Shown in pieces: positions 1 to 9,429 of a stretch of DNA of 64,000 nucleotides. The notes under the pieces were generated by a model. The model was given only the letters and a program-made list of their open reading frames with translations, was not told the origin of the DNA and did not search any database. Position 1 is the stretch's first letter. Every line of letters starts with the position of its first letter. This DNA is from Microbulbifer sp. YPW16. GTDB taxonomy: Bacteria > Pseudomonadota > Gammaproteobacteria > Pseudomonadales > Cellvibrionaceae. Made by a program: the position numbers and the translations under genes. The stretch lies in NCBI RefSeq assembly GCF_021290385.1, contig NZ_CP089928.1, forward strand, positions 3,924,001-3,988,000, given 5' to 3'.

Positions 1-72
1 CTGCTGGAAGGCCGGGTGATAATCCGCGACTGCAACCCGCTGCTCGGCACCGGCGCCGGCAGCACCCGCTGA
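1..72 (+). CDS. 3' end of an unidentified protein (partial)
   Basis: Frame 1 is open from the window edge to a TGA at 70-72 and encodes the last 23 residues of a protein, ending in TGAGSTR. The codons have the G/C-rich third positions of the neighbouring genes, so this is probably the real end of a gene that starts outside the window. The segment VIIRDCNP vaguely recalls the RDC motif near the end of HisC/CobD-type aminotransferases, but it is too short to assign. It lies 117 bp upstream of tamA on the same strand. Confidence 0.45.
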   Translation: MLEGRVIIRDCNPLLGTGAGSTR

Positions 73-189
73 CCCGGGACACGCAACTTCCGGCGCAAAC
101 CAGGATCGAAGGGTAAATGGACATTCTTCCCGCCCGCCCGGGCGGGATCGGCTGCGCGGCGATTCCCCACAGCCGTAATTCAATAATGG

Positions 190-1983
190 ATGAGTTCTTT
201 GCGCGTACTAATCGGTATTCTCCTGGCGGCAGTGCTGTTCGGCCCCATGCAGGCTGCGCGCGCCATTCCCTTCTTCGATCAACTGCCCGATTTCCGGGTG
301 CGGGTAGCGGGTGACCGTGACCTGGAAGAGTGGCTGGGCGACCAGCTCAAGGACCTGCGCAAGGGCAGCAGTGTGCTGGAGAACTATGAGGACCCGCGGG
401 ATGTGGCGCGCTACGAACGGGGTAACCTGGAGAAACTGCTGCGCTCGCGCGGCTACTACGACAGCCGTGTGCGCGAATCGGTTAGTGACGGCAAGATTGT
501 CTATCGCGTCGAGCCGGGCCCCCGCTACCTGATCAAGGATATCTCGGTGGAGATGCCGCCCCAGTTGCGTCGTGGCCTCGGCGCGCTGCCCCTGCAGATT
601 GGCGATCCACTCAACGCCGAGAAGGTCAAGGAAGGCGTGACAGTGATCGAGAAGTACCTCAATGACAATGCCTGCCTGTTGAATGTGGATGTGAGTTATG
701 AGGCCACGGTCATACACAGCGAGGCTGCTGCGCGACTGGTTTACCGTGTGGCCCCCAGTCCCGAGGTTGTTGTGGGCCAGGTCTATATCGAGGGTGTTAC
801 CACAATCGATGGCGATTACCTGCGCGATAAAGTCGGCATCACGTCCGGTGAGTGTTTCAAGCGCAGCCGGCTGGACGCTGCCCAGTTGCGATTGCTGCGT
901 ACCAACCTGGTGGCCGGGGTGGGCAGCGAGGTTTCCGAGCCCTACGGCGGTGTTGTGGATATTACTTTCCGGATCCAGGAGCGCAAGCATCGCACCGTCA
1001 AGTTGGGTGTCGGCTACACCTCCAGCGAGGGCGCCGGTGTGTCGGCGGGCTGGGAGCACCGCAATGTTTTCCATCGCGGCGAGAAAATTGATATCGAGAG
1101 CAAGGCCAATCCCGTGCAGCAGAGCCTGAAGGCGCGACTGCTGGTGCCACGCTTCCTGCGCGATGACCAGGACCTGACCGGCAAGGTGGAACTCTCCAAT
1201 GAGGAGCGCGATGCCTACCAGGCGGAATCGTTCACCGTGGGTGCAACCATCTCCCGCAAGCTCAGTGAGCATCGGACGGCGAGTGTCGGCAGCGAGCTGA
1301 AATTCAGTGATATCGAGGAAGAGGGCGGTATCACCGAGAACTACCAGTTGCTGGCTTTCCCGCTGGGCCTGAAATGGGATACGACCGACAGCCCGCTCGA
1401 TGCGCGCAAGGGTGCGACTGCGGCGCTGGAGGTGAAGCCCTATGTGGACCTCGGCACCAGCGGCAGCAATTTTGTGAAAAGCCTGGTGGTAGGGACCGGT
1501 TACCACACGCTTGCAGATACCCGCTGGGAGCCAACCCTGGCGCTGCGCCTCAAGGCCGGGGTGATATCCGGTGCCGACAATGCCGATGTGCCGGCGGACG
1601 AGCGCTTCTACGCCGGCGGCGGTGGCTCCGTGCGCGGCTACGGTTACCAGGCGCTGGGCCCGCGCCGGGTGATCGAGCCGGAAGAGCCGGGCGAGCAACC
1701 GCGCCTGAGTGACCCGATTGGCGGTCGCGCCCTCAGTGAGATATCCCTGGAAGGACGTCTGCGTTTTACGGAAAAATGGGGCGGGGTGATATTCGTCGAT
1801 GGTGGCAATGCCTACCTGGATCCTGAACCGCGCTTCGATTCGCTGTTGTGGGGGGCGGGTATCGGTGTGCGCTATTTCACCTCCTTCGCGCCCGTGCGCT
1901 TCGACATTGCAGTGCCCCTGGATAAGCGGGAAGGGCTCGATGACGACTTCCAGGTATACGTGAGCCTGGGGCAGGCGTTCTGA
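190..1983 (+). CDS. tamA: Translocation and assembly module outer-membrane subunit TamA
   Basis: TamA is an Omp85-family outer-membrane barrel that works with TamB in inserting autotransporters and other outer-membrane proteins and in envelope lipid transport. The 597 aa protein has a signal peptide (residues 1-25, cleavage after ARA). Three POTRA-like repeats follow up to about residue 270, the third with the typical VYIEG...TTIDGDYLRDKVG pattern. The rest is a 16-strand-type BamA/TamA barrel ending in an aromatic C-terminal Phe (SLGQAF). The ATG at 190 is chosen because it directly precedes the signal peptide. tamB starts 1 nt after the stop, the usual tamAB operon. Length matches the family. 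Confidence 0.95.
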   Translation: MSSLRVLIGILLAAVLFGPMQAARAIPFFDQLPDFRVRVAGDRDLEEWLGDQLKDLRKGSSVLENYEDPRDVARYERGNLEKLLRSRGYYDSRVRESVSDGKIVYRVEPGPRYLIKDISVEMPPQLRRGLGALPLQIGDPLNAEKVKEGVTVIEKYLNDNACLLNVDVSYEATVIHSEAAARLVYRVAPSPEVVVGQVYIEGVTTIDGDYLRDKVGITSGECFKRSRLDAAQLRLLRTNLVAGVGSEVSEPYGGVVDITFRIQERKHRTVKLGVGYTSSEGAGVSAGWEHRNVFHRGEKIDIESKANPVQQSLKARLLVPRFLRDDQDLTGKVELSNEERDAYQAESFTVGATISRKLSEHRTASVGSELKFSDIEEEGGITENYQLLAFPLGLKWDTTDSPLDARKGATAALEVKPYVDLGTSGSNFVKSLVVGTGYHTLADTRWEPTLALRLKAGVISGADNADVPADERFYAGGGGSVRGYGYQALGPRRVIEPEEPGEQPRLSDPIGGRALSEISLEGRLRFTEKWGGVIFVDGGNAYLDPEPRFDSLLWGAGIGVRYFTSFAPVRFDIAVPLDKREGLDDDFQVYVSLGQAF

Positions 1984-1984
1984 T

Positions 1985-4900
1985 ATGGCACGGTCGCTCT
2001 CTGCCCTGGCATCTGGTTTCGTGCGCGCCATTGGCACGGTGCTCCGCAGTCTCTGGCACTCCCTGGGCGGTCGCGGTGCACTGGTGTCCAGTGTGCTGCT
2101 GGTGCTTCTGCTGGCGTTGCTTTATTTCGTTGGCACCGGCCCGGGGCGCGTATCCCTGACGCACGGCGCGCTCGCCCTCTCCGAGCGCCTTGTGCCGGGG
2201 CTACGCATCCAGGCGGGCGAGGTGGCCAGTGAACGCCTGGGCGCCTGGTCGTTTTCCTCCCTGAAAGTGGATTACGAGGGCGAGGTGCTGTTACAGGCCC
2301 GTGGGCTGGCGCTGGGCATCGACCTGCCGGGGCTTGTCGCCGGCAGGGTGGATATCCAGCGGGTGGGTGCCGCCGACCTGTTGCTGGACCTGGATGTGTT
2401 GCAGTCGCTGCTGGAGGCCGGCGCCGAGCAGGCCGAGGCAGAGGTGGAGGAGCAGCCGGCGGCGGCGCTCAATATTCCCTCCATCAGGCTCGGCCGGCTG
2501 GACATCGATCGCCTGCGGGTGATCGACCGGCGCTACCCGGATTTGCCCCCGGTGGCCGTGGACGGGGACGGCTACTTTCGCTGGCAGGGCGAGACAACCC
2601 GCGGGGGGCTGGAAATACGCGAGCTGGACGGGGCGGGGCTGTTGGTAAGCCTGGCTGCCCGCGAGACCAGTGAAGGGCGTTACCGGGTGGAATTCCTGGC
2701 GCGCGAGGACAGCGGCGGATTTGCCGGCCAGCTGCTGCAGCTCCCCTCCGGGCAGGCGCTGGATGCCAGTGGCCGGATTGCAGTGCGCGAGTCCGGTGAC
2801 CGGCTGGCAGTCACCATCGAGGAATTTTCCCTGCCGCTGGTGTCCCACCGCTTCGGGCTTGCCGGGCCCCTGGAAATCGCACTGTCGCCCTGGCTGGTGG
2901 AGACCGGCGGCCTTTCGCTGACTGTCGATGATACAAAACACGCGATTTCAGGCTCTGTCAGCGGCGAACGGGTGGATGCGGAAATTCGGCTCAATCGCCT
3001 GCCGCTGGCCATTTCACAGCCCTGGCAGGATTACCTGCAGGGCGGCTGGCTCAGCGCCGACCTGTCACTGCAGGGCCCGCTGTCGCTGCCGGCGGTCTCA
3101 GGGATGGTGGAGCTGCGCAGCAGTTACCGCCAGCAGCCGGTACACCTGGAGGGCCGGGTGCAGACCCGGGATGAGGTGATCGAGCTGGCGGGTGCGACGC
3201 TGGAATTTGCCGGCGCCCGCCTGGACCTGGCCGGCGAAGTGGACATTCCCGCAGAGTCCATCGATCTTCAGGGCGAGCTGGCGCGCCTGGAACTGGACGA
3301 TATCCGCGCGCTGCTGGCGGTGCTGCCGGAAGAGAGCCGGGTGGAGTTGCCGCCGGAGCTTTCCGGTGCCATCGACGGCCTGCAGCTTAGCGCCCGTGGC
3401 CCCTGGGGCAACCCGGACTTTACCGCCACGCTCCTCGCCAGCCCGGTTTATGGCGAGCTGCAGGGTGATCTCCGCGCCGTGGTTGCGGGGGGCCCGAAAA
3501 AGATTCGCGTGCGGGAATTCAGCCTCAGCGGCGAACATTTCCAGCTGGGGGGGAATGGCGACGTCTCGCTGGAAAAGGAAACCCTGCAGCTGCAACTCAC
3601 GGCGAGGGCAGATGAATTCCCGCCGCGGTTGCTGCTCGATATCCCCGAGCTGGCCGGCATTGCCGTCAACCTGGATGCGGAATTGTCCGTGCGCGGGCCC
3701 TGGAGCAAGCCACAGCTCCAGGCCAGTATTAACTCGGACGGCAAGTACCGAGACTATCGCTATAGCCTGGAGGGGGCTGTGGCCGGGGATATGGACCGGA
3801 TCCAGCTGGACGGAGTGCGGCTGGAACTCTCCAGTCTCGATCCCGGCCGCGGTTTTGGTGTGACCGCCCTGGCGGGACAACAGTCCCCGGTCACCAATGG
3901 CGATGAGGGAGGCAAAGGTTCACTTGCGCCGCAGCAGAGCCCCAGTCGCGTGCGCGAGCTGGCCCGGGAATCCGCCCAGCTGGCCTGGCAGGGTGAGGCC
4001 TGGCTGCAGCTGGACGGGATCGTCGAGCCGGGCAAGCAGCGTGCCCGGGGAACAGTGGCGGGGCGCAATATCCCGGTATCCCTGGCAGAGTTGGCGGGCG
4101 TGTCCTTGCCCGCCACACTGGAGGGTCAGGTGAGCCTCGACGGGGAATTCTCCGGGCCTTTCGCCAGTCCCGAGGCCCAGGTCAATATCCTCGCCCAGGG
4201 CAGCTTCCGCGAGGAGCCCTGGCGCCTGCAGGGCGACGTGGGTTACCGCCAGGGCAGTATTTCCCTGTCCGGTGTCGACCTGCAGTGGGCGGGCCGCAAC
4301 CGACTTCTGGCCGAAGGCAGCCTGAATGAAAAAGAGCTCGACCTGGAGCTGCGGGGCAATGCCATGCTGGCCGACCTGGAGCTGGGCCTGCCGGCGGAAC
4401 TGAACGAACGTGGTGAGATTACCCTGCAGGCGACCGCCGCCGGCAGTCCGCGCAAACCGCAGTTGCAGGGGGAGCTGGGCCTCACCAGCGTCACTGATGG
4501 CAAACCGTTGTCCGGCGCGATCCGCTGGCAGACCCGGGGGCCCACACTGGAACTGGAATTGGAGATGGACCATGGCACGCGCCGGGCGGCGGAGGCCAGT
4601 GCACAGCTGGAGGTGGGGCCAATCCTGGAAATACTGCTGGCCGAGCGCCCGGCCGGCAGTGCGCGGCCGCCATTGCCCCTGGCCCTGGACAGCGGGGGCA
4701 GCGCGGACCTGTCCGTGCTTGAGGCTTTTCTCGATCCCGGGATTCACACCATGCAGGGGCAGCTGCAATTTACCCTGACCGCGGATGGCACCGTGGAGAA
4801 GCCCCGGATGCTGGGGGAGGTGCGCCTTGAAGGGGGCTCCTACGAACATCGCCCGAGCAATACCCGCCTGCGACGTATTGCCCTGCTGGCGCGCCTGACC

Positions 4901-5968
4901 CCGGATCGCTGGGTGATCGAGGAGGCGCGGGCGGAGGACCGGGAGGATGGCCGCATTGATATCGGTGGTGCAGTGACCTTCCCGGCAGTGGGGCCACCGC
5001 AGCTGGCGTTCGAGGTGCGTGCACAGCGGTTGCACCTGCTCAATTCCCCCGCCGTGCGCGGCGCTGTATCCGGCACGCTGGGACTGAGCGGGACCACCGA
5101 GGACGCGCGCCTGGAGGGGCGCCTGACCCTGCGGCCGCTGGAAGTACAGGTAGAGCAACTGTTCGGCAGCAGTGTGCCGGAAATCGAGGTGGTTGAAGTC
5201 GAGGTGGACGGCCCGGTGCAGCAGCGCGGCCCGCCCATCCTGGAGAACATCGCGCTGGCGATCCAGGTTGTGCTGGACCAGCAATCCTACGTGCGTGGCC
5301 TGGGGTTGAACTCGGAGCTGCAGGGGCAGGTAAATGTCGCCGGCACCGCGGCCAACCCGAACGCATCCGGGGAACTCACCATCGTGCGGGGTAATTTCGA
5401 CCTGCTGGGCAAGCGCTTCGAGCTGCTGGAAGGTCGGGTGCTGTTCGAGAACAGCGAGGCTGCCATTTTCGTCAAGGGGCGTCACGAGTACAGTGACGGT
5501 GAAATTATTGCCGAGATTTCCGGCACCGCCGACGACCTGGATATCGAATTCAGCTCCACGCCCGAGGCGGCCCAGGATGAGATCTTCGCCCAGCTGCTGT
5601 TTGGCAAGTCACTGCAGGATATATCGCCACTGCAGGCAGTAAGGCTGGTGACGGTAGTGCGCACCCTGCAGGGCGGCGGGGCCGGCTTCGACCCGGTGGC
5701 CAAAACCCGGGAGTTACTCGGGGTCGATACGCTGGATATCAAGAGCGAGGAGGGCGAGGAAGGCCAGGATCGCTATGCGCTCAGCCTGGGCAAGTACATT
5801 ACCAGCCGCATCTTTATCGAACTGCAGCGCAGTACTGATCCCCTCAACCCCTGGGAGGCCCAGATGCAGATTGAATTGCGGCGCAACCTGAACCTGGAGC
5901 TGAAATCCGCCGGTAGCAATGAAAGTGGCGCCGGCAGCGTGGAGCTTCAGTGGAAGAGGGACTATTAG
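1985..5968 (+). CDS. tamB: Translocation and assembly module inner-membrane subunit TamB
   Basis: TamB is a very long periplasm-spanning protein anchored in the inner membrane. It partners TamA and belongs to the AsmA-like/repeating beta-groove group thought to conduct phospholipids. This 1327 aa product has one transmembrane helix near residues 32-50. A long run of beta-rich AsmA-like repeats follows, then a conserved C-terminal DUF490/TamB domain (roughly residues 950-1327) ending in an amphipathic strand segment (SVELQWKRDY). Glutamate- and glutamine-rich low-complexity stretches (near 145-160) are linker-like. Its start is 1 nt past the tamA stop, so the two are probably translationally coupled. 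Length is within the family range. Confidence 0.94.
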   Translation: MARSLSALASGFVRAIGTVLRSLWHSLGGRGALVSSVLLVLLLALLYFVGTGPGRVSLTHGALALSERLVPGLRIQAGEVASERLGAWSFSSLKVDYEGEVLLQARGLALGIDLPGLVAGRVDIQRVGAADLLLDLDVLQSLLEAGAEQAEAEVEEQPAAALNIPSIRLGRLDIDRLRVIDRRYPDLPPVAVDGDGYFRWQGETTRGGLEIRELDGAGLLVSLAARETSEGRYRVEFLAREDSGGFAGQLLQLPSGQALDASGRIAVRESGDRLAVTIEEFSLPLVSHRFGLAGPLEIALSPWLVETGGLSLTVDDTKHAISGSVSGERVDAEIRLNRLPLAISQPWQDYLQGGWLSADLSLQGPLSLPAVSGMVELRSSYRQQPVHLEGRVQTRDEVIELAGATLEFAGARLDLAGEVDIPAESIDLQGELARLELDDIRALLAVLPEESRVELPPELSGAIDGLQLSARGPWGNPDFTATLLASPVYGELQGDLRAVVAGGPKKIRVREFSLSGEHFQLGGNGDVSLEKETLQLQLTARADEFPPRLLLDIPELAGIAVNLDAELSVRGPWSKPQLQASINSDGKYRDYRYSLEGAVAGDMDRIQLDGVRLELSSLDPGRGFGVTALAGQQSPVTNGDEGGKGSLAPQQSPSRVRELARESAQLAWQGEAWLQLDGIVEPGKQRARGTVAGRNIPVSLAELAGVSLPATLEGQVSLDGEFSGPFASPEAQVNILAQGSFREEPWRLQGDVGYRQGSISLSGVDLQWAGRNRLLAEGSLNEKELDLELRGNAMLADLELGLPAELNERGEITLQATAAGSPRKPQLQGELGLTSVTDGKPLSGAIRWQTRGPTLELELEMDHGTRRAAEASAQLEVGPILEILLAERPAGSARPPLPLALDSGGSADLSVLEAFLDPGIHTMQGQLQFTLTADGTVEKPRMLGEVRLEGGSYEHRPSNTRLRRIALLARLTPDRWVIEEARAEDREDGRIDIGGAVTFPAVGPPQLAFEVRAQRLHLLNSPAVRGAVSGTLGLSGTTEDARLEGRLTLRPLEVQVEQLFGSSVPEIEVVEVEVDGPVQQRGPPILENIALAIQVVLDQQSYVRGLGLNSELQGQVNVAGTAANPNASGELTIVRGNFDLLGKRFELLEGRVLFENSEAAIFVKGRHEYSDGEIIAEISGTADDLDIEFSSTPEAAQDEIFAQLLFGKSLQDISPLQAVRLVTVVRTLQGGGAGFDPVAKTRELLGVDTLDIKSEEGEEGQDRYALSLGKYITSRIFIELQRSTDPLNPWEAQMQIELRRNLNLELKSAGSNESGAGSVELQWKRDY

Positions 5969-6026
5969 TTTGGGGAAACCCGGACAGCCGCGTTGGCATG
6001 AAAGACGCCGGGGCAGGGAGCCACTG

Positions 6027-6695
6027 ATGGAATACGCCGCTATCCTTCTCGCCGCCGGCTACTCGCACCGGTTCGGCAGTGACAAGCGCCTGGCGGATAT
6101 CGACGGGGAGCCCATGCTACTGGCAACACTGGCCGGTATTCGCGCGGCCCTGGATACCCTGGGGCCGGGCCCCGCCGAGCCGGGCCGGCTGCAGGTGGTG
6201 GTTCGTTCCCGGGACGGGCTGGTGGGCCGCCTGCTGGCGGGGCAGGGTGGGGAGTTGGTGCGTGCCCCCGCCTGGCCGGTAGGGATCGGTGCCAGTATCT
6301 CCGCTGCCGCCGCGAAACTGGCGTCGCTGGATGAGCCGCCACGGGCCCTGGCGATCTGCCCGGCAGATATGCCGTTTGTAAGGCCCGAGTCATTGTGCGA
6401 GCTCTTGCGCCACTGCGCGGCGGACAAGATCTGTGCGCCGGTATTCGCGGGGCAGCGGGGCAAGCCGGTGGTGTTCGGCCGGTGCTTCCTGGGGCAACTG
6501 GCCCAGTTGCGGGCCCGGAAGGACTGGGAGCGGGTAATCCGTGCCAATCCCGCCGCACTGTGCGACGTGCCGGTGGATGATATAGGCGTTACGCTTGATG
6601 TTGACTGCCCCGCAGATTTTCATCGTGCCAAGCGGCGGGGTCCAGGTGATAGAAGGCCCGCAGCTCTGCATACAGCTTCCCATGGTGGTCCCTGA
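6027..6695 (+). CDS. MocA/MobA-like nucleotidyltransferase
   Basis: This is a 223 aa NTP-transferase-fold protein of the MobA-like family, which includes molybdenum-cofactor cytidylyltransferase MocA. The N-terminal nucleotide-binding signature LAAGYSHRFGSDK sits at residues 8-20, and the metal-binding CPADMPFV motif is mid-protein, equivalent to the catalytic aspartate loop of MocA. An upstream in-frame start exists at 5919, but it would overlap tamB; the ATG at 6027 has a GGGAG ribosome-binding site and begins just before the Rossmann strand. The last ~25 residues extend past the usual family end and overlap the convergent mtfA gene by 107 bp. No molybdoenzyme gene is nearby, so the substrate is unproven. 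Confidence 0.78.
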   Translation: MEYAAILLAAGYSHRFGSDKRLADIDGEPMLLATLAGIRAALDTLGPGPAEPGRLQVVVRSRDGLVGRLLAGQGGELVRAPAWPVGIGASISAAAAKLASLDEPPRALAICPADMPFVRPESLCELLRHCAADKICAPVFAGQRGKPVVFGRCFLGQLAQLRARKDWERVIRANPAALCDVPVDDIGVTLDVDCPADFHRAKRRGPGDRRPAALHTASHGGP

Positions 6696-7485
6696 GCTCC
6701 ACCGGGATCGAGAAAAAAGACTCTGATGCCACGGCGAAAAACTCCGCCGGTGACTGGGCGCCATAGGGGTCGAGAATGGAAGCCTGTCCCCCGGCAGCCT
6801 CGTCGCTCCCGGTATTGCCTGTCCCTGTTTTCTTCTCCTGCCTAATCACCTGGTGTCGAAGTCGCTCATATTCCTCCCGAAAGACCGGCGCCCAGTTACG
6901 TCCCGATTCATTATCGGTGAACAGGGGGCGGCCGTCATAGACACCGTCCTCTTCGTCCAGCTTGTGGGCAAATTCGTGCACGATCACATTGCGGCCCTGT
7001 TGTGGGTGGAGCAGGTCTTCCTCGATGTCAGCCCAGGACAGCACCACCGGCCCGAGATAGTGGGACTCCCCCTCCCGCGCGCTGGCGGCGGTCATCTCGA
7101 TGGCGCCCTCGAAATGGGTTTCCCGCGCCACATAGGTATCGGGGTAAAGCAGCACGGTTCGCAGTGCGGGGTAGCAGCGGTTTTGCCGGCCGGTCAGCAG
7201 CAGGCAGGCCCAGGCGGCCACGCAGAGCCGCATTTCATCGGTTATCCGCAGGCCGTCACAGCCGACAAACTCCTTGTCATGCAGGAACAGGCTGACATTG
7301 GCGCACAATTCCCGCTGGGCTTCCGGCGCCAGGGCCGAGTAAAAGGGCAGGGCGGATTGCAGGTGCCGGTAGGCCGACGGTGTGAGGGGACGCGCTCGCA
7401 GGTAGCGCCGCCGCCATTTCTGCCAGTAGACCGGCAGCACCCAGACCAGGATTGCCAGCGCGATAACGGCCAGGAATGTGTTCAT
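6589..7485 (-). CDS. mtfA: MtfA-type zinc metallopeptidase (M90)
   Basis: MtfA (Mlc titration factor A) is a zinc aminopeptidase that in E. coli binds the glucose repressor Mlc and so affects ptsG expression. This 298 aa protein has the gluzincin motif HEFAHKLD, which supplies two zinc-binding histidines and the catalytic glutamate, with the conserved DEEDG stretch after it. An N-terminal hydrophobic helix (about residues 3-20) suggests membrane anchoring, as in many MtfA proteins outside enterobacteria. Its ATG overlaps the stop codon of the upstream SRAP gene as ATGA (7482-7485), implying translational coupling. Whether an Mlc-like partner exists here is not visible. Confidence 0.9.
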   Translation of the reverse strand: MNTFLAVIALAILVWVLPVYWQKWRRRYLRARPLTPSAYRHLQSALPFYSALAPEAQRELCANVSLFLHDKEFVGCDGLRITDEMRLCVAAWACLLLTGRQNRCYPALRTVLLYPDTYVARETHFEGAIEMTAASAREGESHYLGPVVLSWADIEEDLLHPQQGRNVIVHEFAHKLDEEDGVYDGRPLFTDNESGRNWAPVFREEYERLRHQVIRQEKKTGTGNTGSDEAAGGQASILDPYGAQSPAEFFAVASESFFSIPVELRDHHGKLYAELRAFYHLDPAAWHDENLRGSQHQA

Positions 7486-8153
7486 GACTGCCCCTCACCG
7501 GGCGCGCCCACCGGCAGAGCGGGACCGGTGTAGTCGGTGGATGTGGCGCGTTTCACTGGCCGGTATTGCAGGACCCGGTCAGCGTAGTCGACCCGCGGTA
7601 CCAGGTAGGGGCTGAAGGGCGTGGTATCGGTATCGCCTGACAGCCACTGGCGGATAAATCCGCTGCTTGGTGGGGCGATCATGGGCAGGCTCTTGTCGTG
7701 GAAGCGTTCCGTTAGCGGGTGCGCGGGCAGCGTAATGATCGAGCAGCTCAGCAGCCTGCCGTCGTCCCAGCTTTTGTACAGGCCGCAGAAGAAAAAAGGT
7801 AGTCCAAACGAAAATTCCACCGGGTTGTCGCCGTGCTGGCTCTCAACCCAGGCATTGGCCGGAATCAGGCAGCGGGAGTGCCGGTACTCCGGACGCTTGG
7901 GTAACTTGCGCCAGTTACTGTTGATGGACCAGTATTTTTTATGGGGGCTGTAGTGGTCACCCTCTTTCTGCAGGTACAGGTGCCAGATTGCCGTCTCCAG
8001 TTCGGGCGTCCCGTGGCGGCCGGTGACAATGCTGACCTGTGAGGTCGGCCGGCGCCGGCGGCCATAAATCATTCTCTGCGGGTAGCCGACGCCCACCTGC
8101 TCGAGAAATCGCTCTATGCCGGCATGGTCGTCTGCATCGAACAGGCTGCACAT
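7482..8153 (-). CDS. SRAP (HMCES/YedK) family protein, divergent
   Basis: SRAP proteins crosslink to abasic sites in single-stranded DNA through the cysteine exposed after removal of Met1. The start is placed at 8153 because this makes Cys the second residue (MCSLF), as the mechanism requires; a longer reading to 8225 would bury it. Other family landmarks are the RCLIPANAWVES segment with the conserved glutamate, FFFCGLYKSW, and the HDKSLPMI motif carrying the active-site histidine. The protein is 223 aa, close to family size. Oddly, the usual MCGR start is replaced by MCSL, and NAW replaces the common DGF/GFYEW, so this is a divergent paralogue. It is coupled to mtfA. Confidence 0.85.
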   Translation of the reverse strand: MCSLFDADDHAGIERFLEQVGVGYPQRMIYGRRRRPTSQVSIVTGRHGTPELETAIWHLYLQKEGDHYSPHKKYWSINSNWRKLPKRPEYRHSRCLIPANAWVESQHGDNPVEFSFGLPFFFCGLYKSWDDGRLLSCSIITLPAHPLTERFHDKSLPMIAPPSSGFIRQWLSGDTDTTPFSPYLVPRVDYADRVLQYRPVKRATSTDYTGPALPVGAPGEGQS

Positions 8154-8241
8154 GGGTGTTTGGGCCCTTGCTGTAAAAGCGGTGACAGGCAGGAGTGTAC
8201 CAGCTGGGTGACAGCTGTCGCGCACCCGTTGCAGGGGCCTG

Positions 8242-8778
8242 CTACTGGCCCGCAGCAGTCAGCCGCGATAGTGCCATATAGCGCTGGATGTATGGCTTGT
8301 GTGTGTAGAGGATATCCTCCGGCAGGTCATCCGGGGCGAAGAAGCGGGTCTCCACCACCTCGCTGTCATTGAATACCATATCCCCTTCCGCGATTTCACA
8401 CTGGACCGCGATATCAACCACCGGTGTATAGGCGGGTTTGCGCACGTCGAGTACCCGGGTGGACAGCACCTCGGCCCCTATTTCTTCCTGTAGTTCACGC
8501 CGCACCGCCTGCTCCACGGTTTCACCGTGCTCGAGCCATCCCCCGGGCAGGCCCCAGGCATCCTGGTAGCGGTGGCGGACCAGCAACAGGGAGTCTTCCC
8601 TCTTAATCAGGAACACCATGCCGACCAGGAACTTGTCCGAGGTGATATATGAAATTTTCCAGCGCAGGTCGACCGGAAGCTCGCGGTAGATCGTGTATTT
8701 GAGCCCGGGAAAGGCGAGGAGGGCGGCTGCAGCCCCGCAGCAAGCCAGGAGGATAAGGGCTAGGGTCTTCTTGATCAT
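8242..8778 (-). CDS. Membrane-anchored Nudix hydrolase
   Basis: This 178 aa Nudix hydrolase should cleave a nucleoside diphosphate linked to another moiety, needing Mg2+. The complete Nudix box is present around residues 81-103: the G-x5-E part is GWLEHGE, followed by seven residues and REL-x-EE-x-G (RELQEEIGAE). An N-terminal hydrophobic stretch (residues 4-24) precedes the domain and could be a signal anchor. That is uncommon for cytosolic housekeeping Nudix enzymes, though such anchored forms occur in gammaproteobacteria. The substrate cannot be told from sequence. It lies alone between the SRAP and CYTH genes on the same strand. Confidence 0.85.
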   Translation of the reverse strand: MIKKTLALILLACCGAAAALLAFPGLKYTIYRELPVDLRWKISYITSDKFLVGMVFLIKREDSLLLVRHRYQDAWGLPGGWLEHGETVEQAVRRELQEEIGAEVLSTRVLDVRKPAYTPVVDIAVQCEIAEGDMVFNDSEVVETRFFAPDDLPEDILYTHKPYIQRYMALSRLTAAGQ

Positions 8779-8881
8779 GGGGCGCTTGGCTACCTCGATT
8801 CGCTCGCCATGGCGATATTACTGGCAAGCATTCGCCGCATAGCGGCTTTATTACTGCATGGATCTGTCATTGGGCTCCCGG

Positions 8882-9355
8882 TTACCAGTCACAATACGGG
8901 GTGTCGACCAGGTTCGCATTGTAATAGCGGGGATCGCCGGTAACCTCTGCTGTGACCCAGTCCGGGCGCTCGAATTCCTCGGCCTCCGACTCCAGCTCAA
9001 TTTCGGCCACTACCAGTCCCCGGTTACGCCCCGAGAAAATGTCGATCTCCCACTTGTGCTGTCCCACGGTTACGATGTGGCGGGTTTTCTCGATGACCTG
9101 GCCCCCACACAGGGTGTCGATAATTTCCTGTGCATCCGCCACGGGAATTTCGTATTCGAACTCGCTGCGGGAAATACCCCTGGTGGCCCCCTTGAGGGTG
9201 AGAAAGCCGCGGTCGCCATAGATTCGCGCCCGGACTGTGGATGTGCCGGACACCGGCAGGTAGCCCTGGGATACGGCGGTGCCCCCCTCCCGGGTGGCCA
9301 GGGTAGCGGCAAAGCCGGGCTCCACCAGGAATTTTCTCTCGATTTCTTTGGCCAT
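8882..9355 (-). CDS. CYTH domain protein (inorganic triphosphatase family)
   Basis: CYTH proteins form a triphosphate tunnel and hydrolyse inorganic triphosphate or related compounds with divalent metal. The 157 aa product starts with the family signature EIERKFLV and has the expected alternating acidic and basic strand motifs: RARIYGDRGFLTLKG, FEYEIP, WEIDIFSG and AEIELES. The ATG at 9355 is preferred over an upstream TTG because EIERKF is normally within the first few residues. It is a short single-domain form without a CHAD domain. The gene stands alone. Confidence 0.9.
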   Translation of the reverse strand: MAKEIERKFLVEPGFAATLATREGGTAVSQGYLPVSGTSTVRARIYGDRGFLTLKGATRGISRSEFEYEIPVADAQEIIDTLCGGQVIEKTRHIVTVGQHKWEIDIFSGRNRGLVVAEIELESEAEEFERPDWVTAEVTGDPRYYNANLVDTPYCDW

Positions 9356-9429
9356 CGATGTCTCTGCCAAGTCTCCATAACAGGGGCCCGGGCCAGCCGG
9401 CCGGGTTACGCGGGTGGTGGTGCCCGGGC

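Noticed and set aside
208..2037. 609-codon minus-strand frame antisense to tamA
   Set aside because: It mirrors tamA codons, has no family likeness, and tamA is clearly coding.
3920..5485. 521-codon minus-strand frame antisense to tamB
   Set aside because: High-GC shadow frame; Gln/His/Pro-rich composition without domains.
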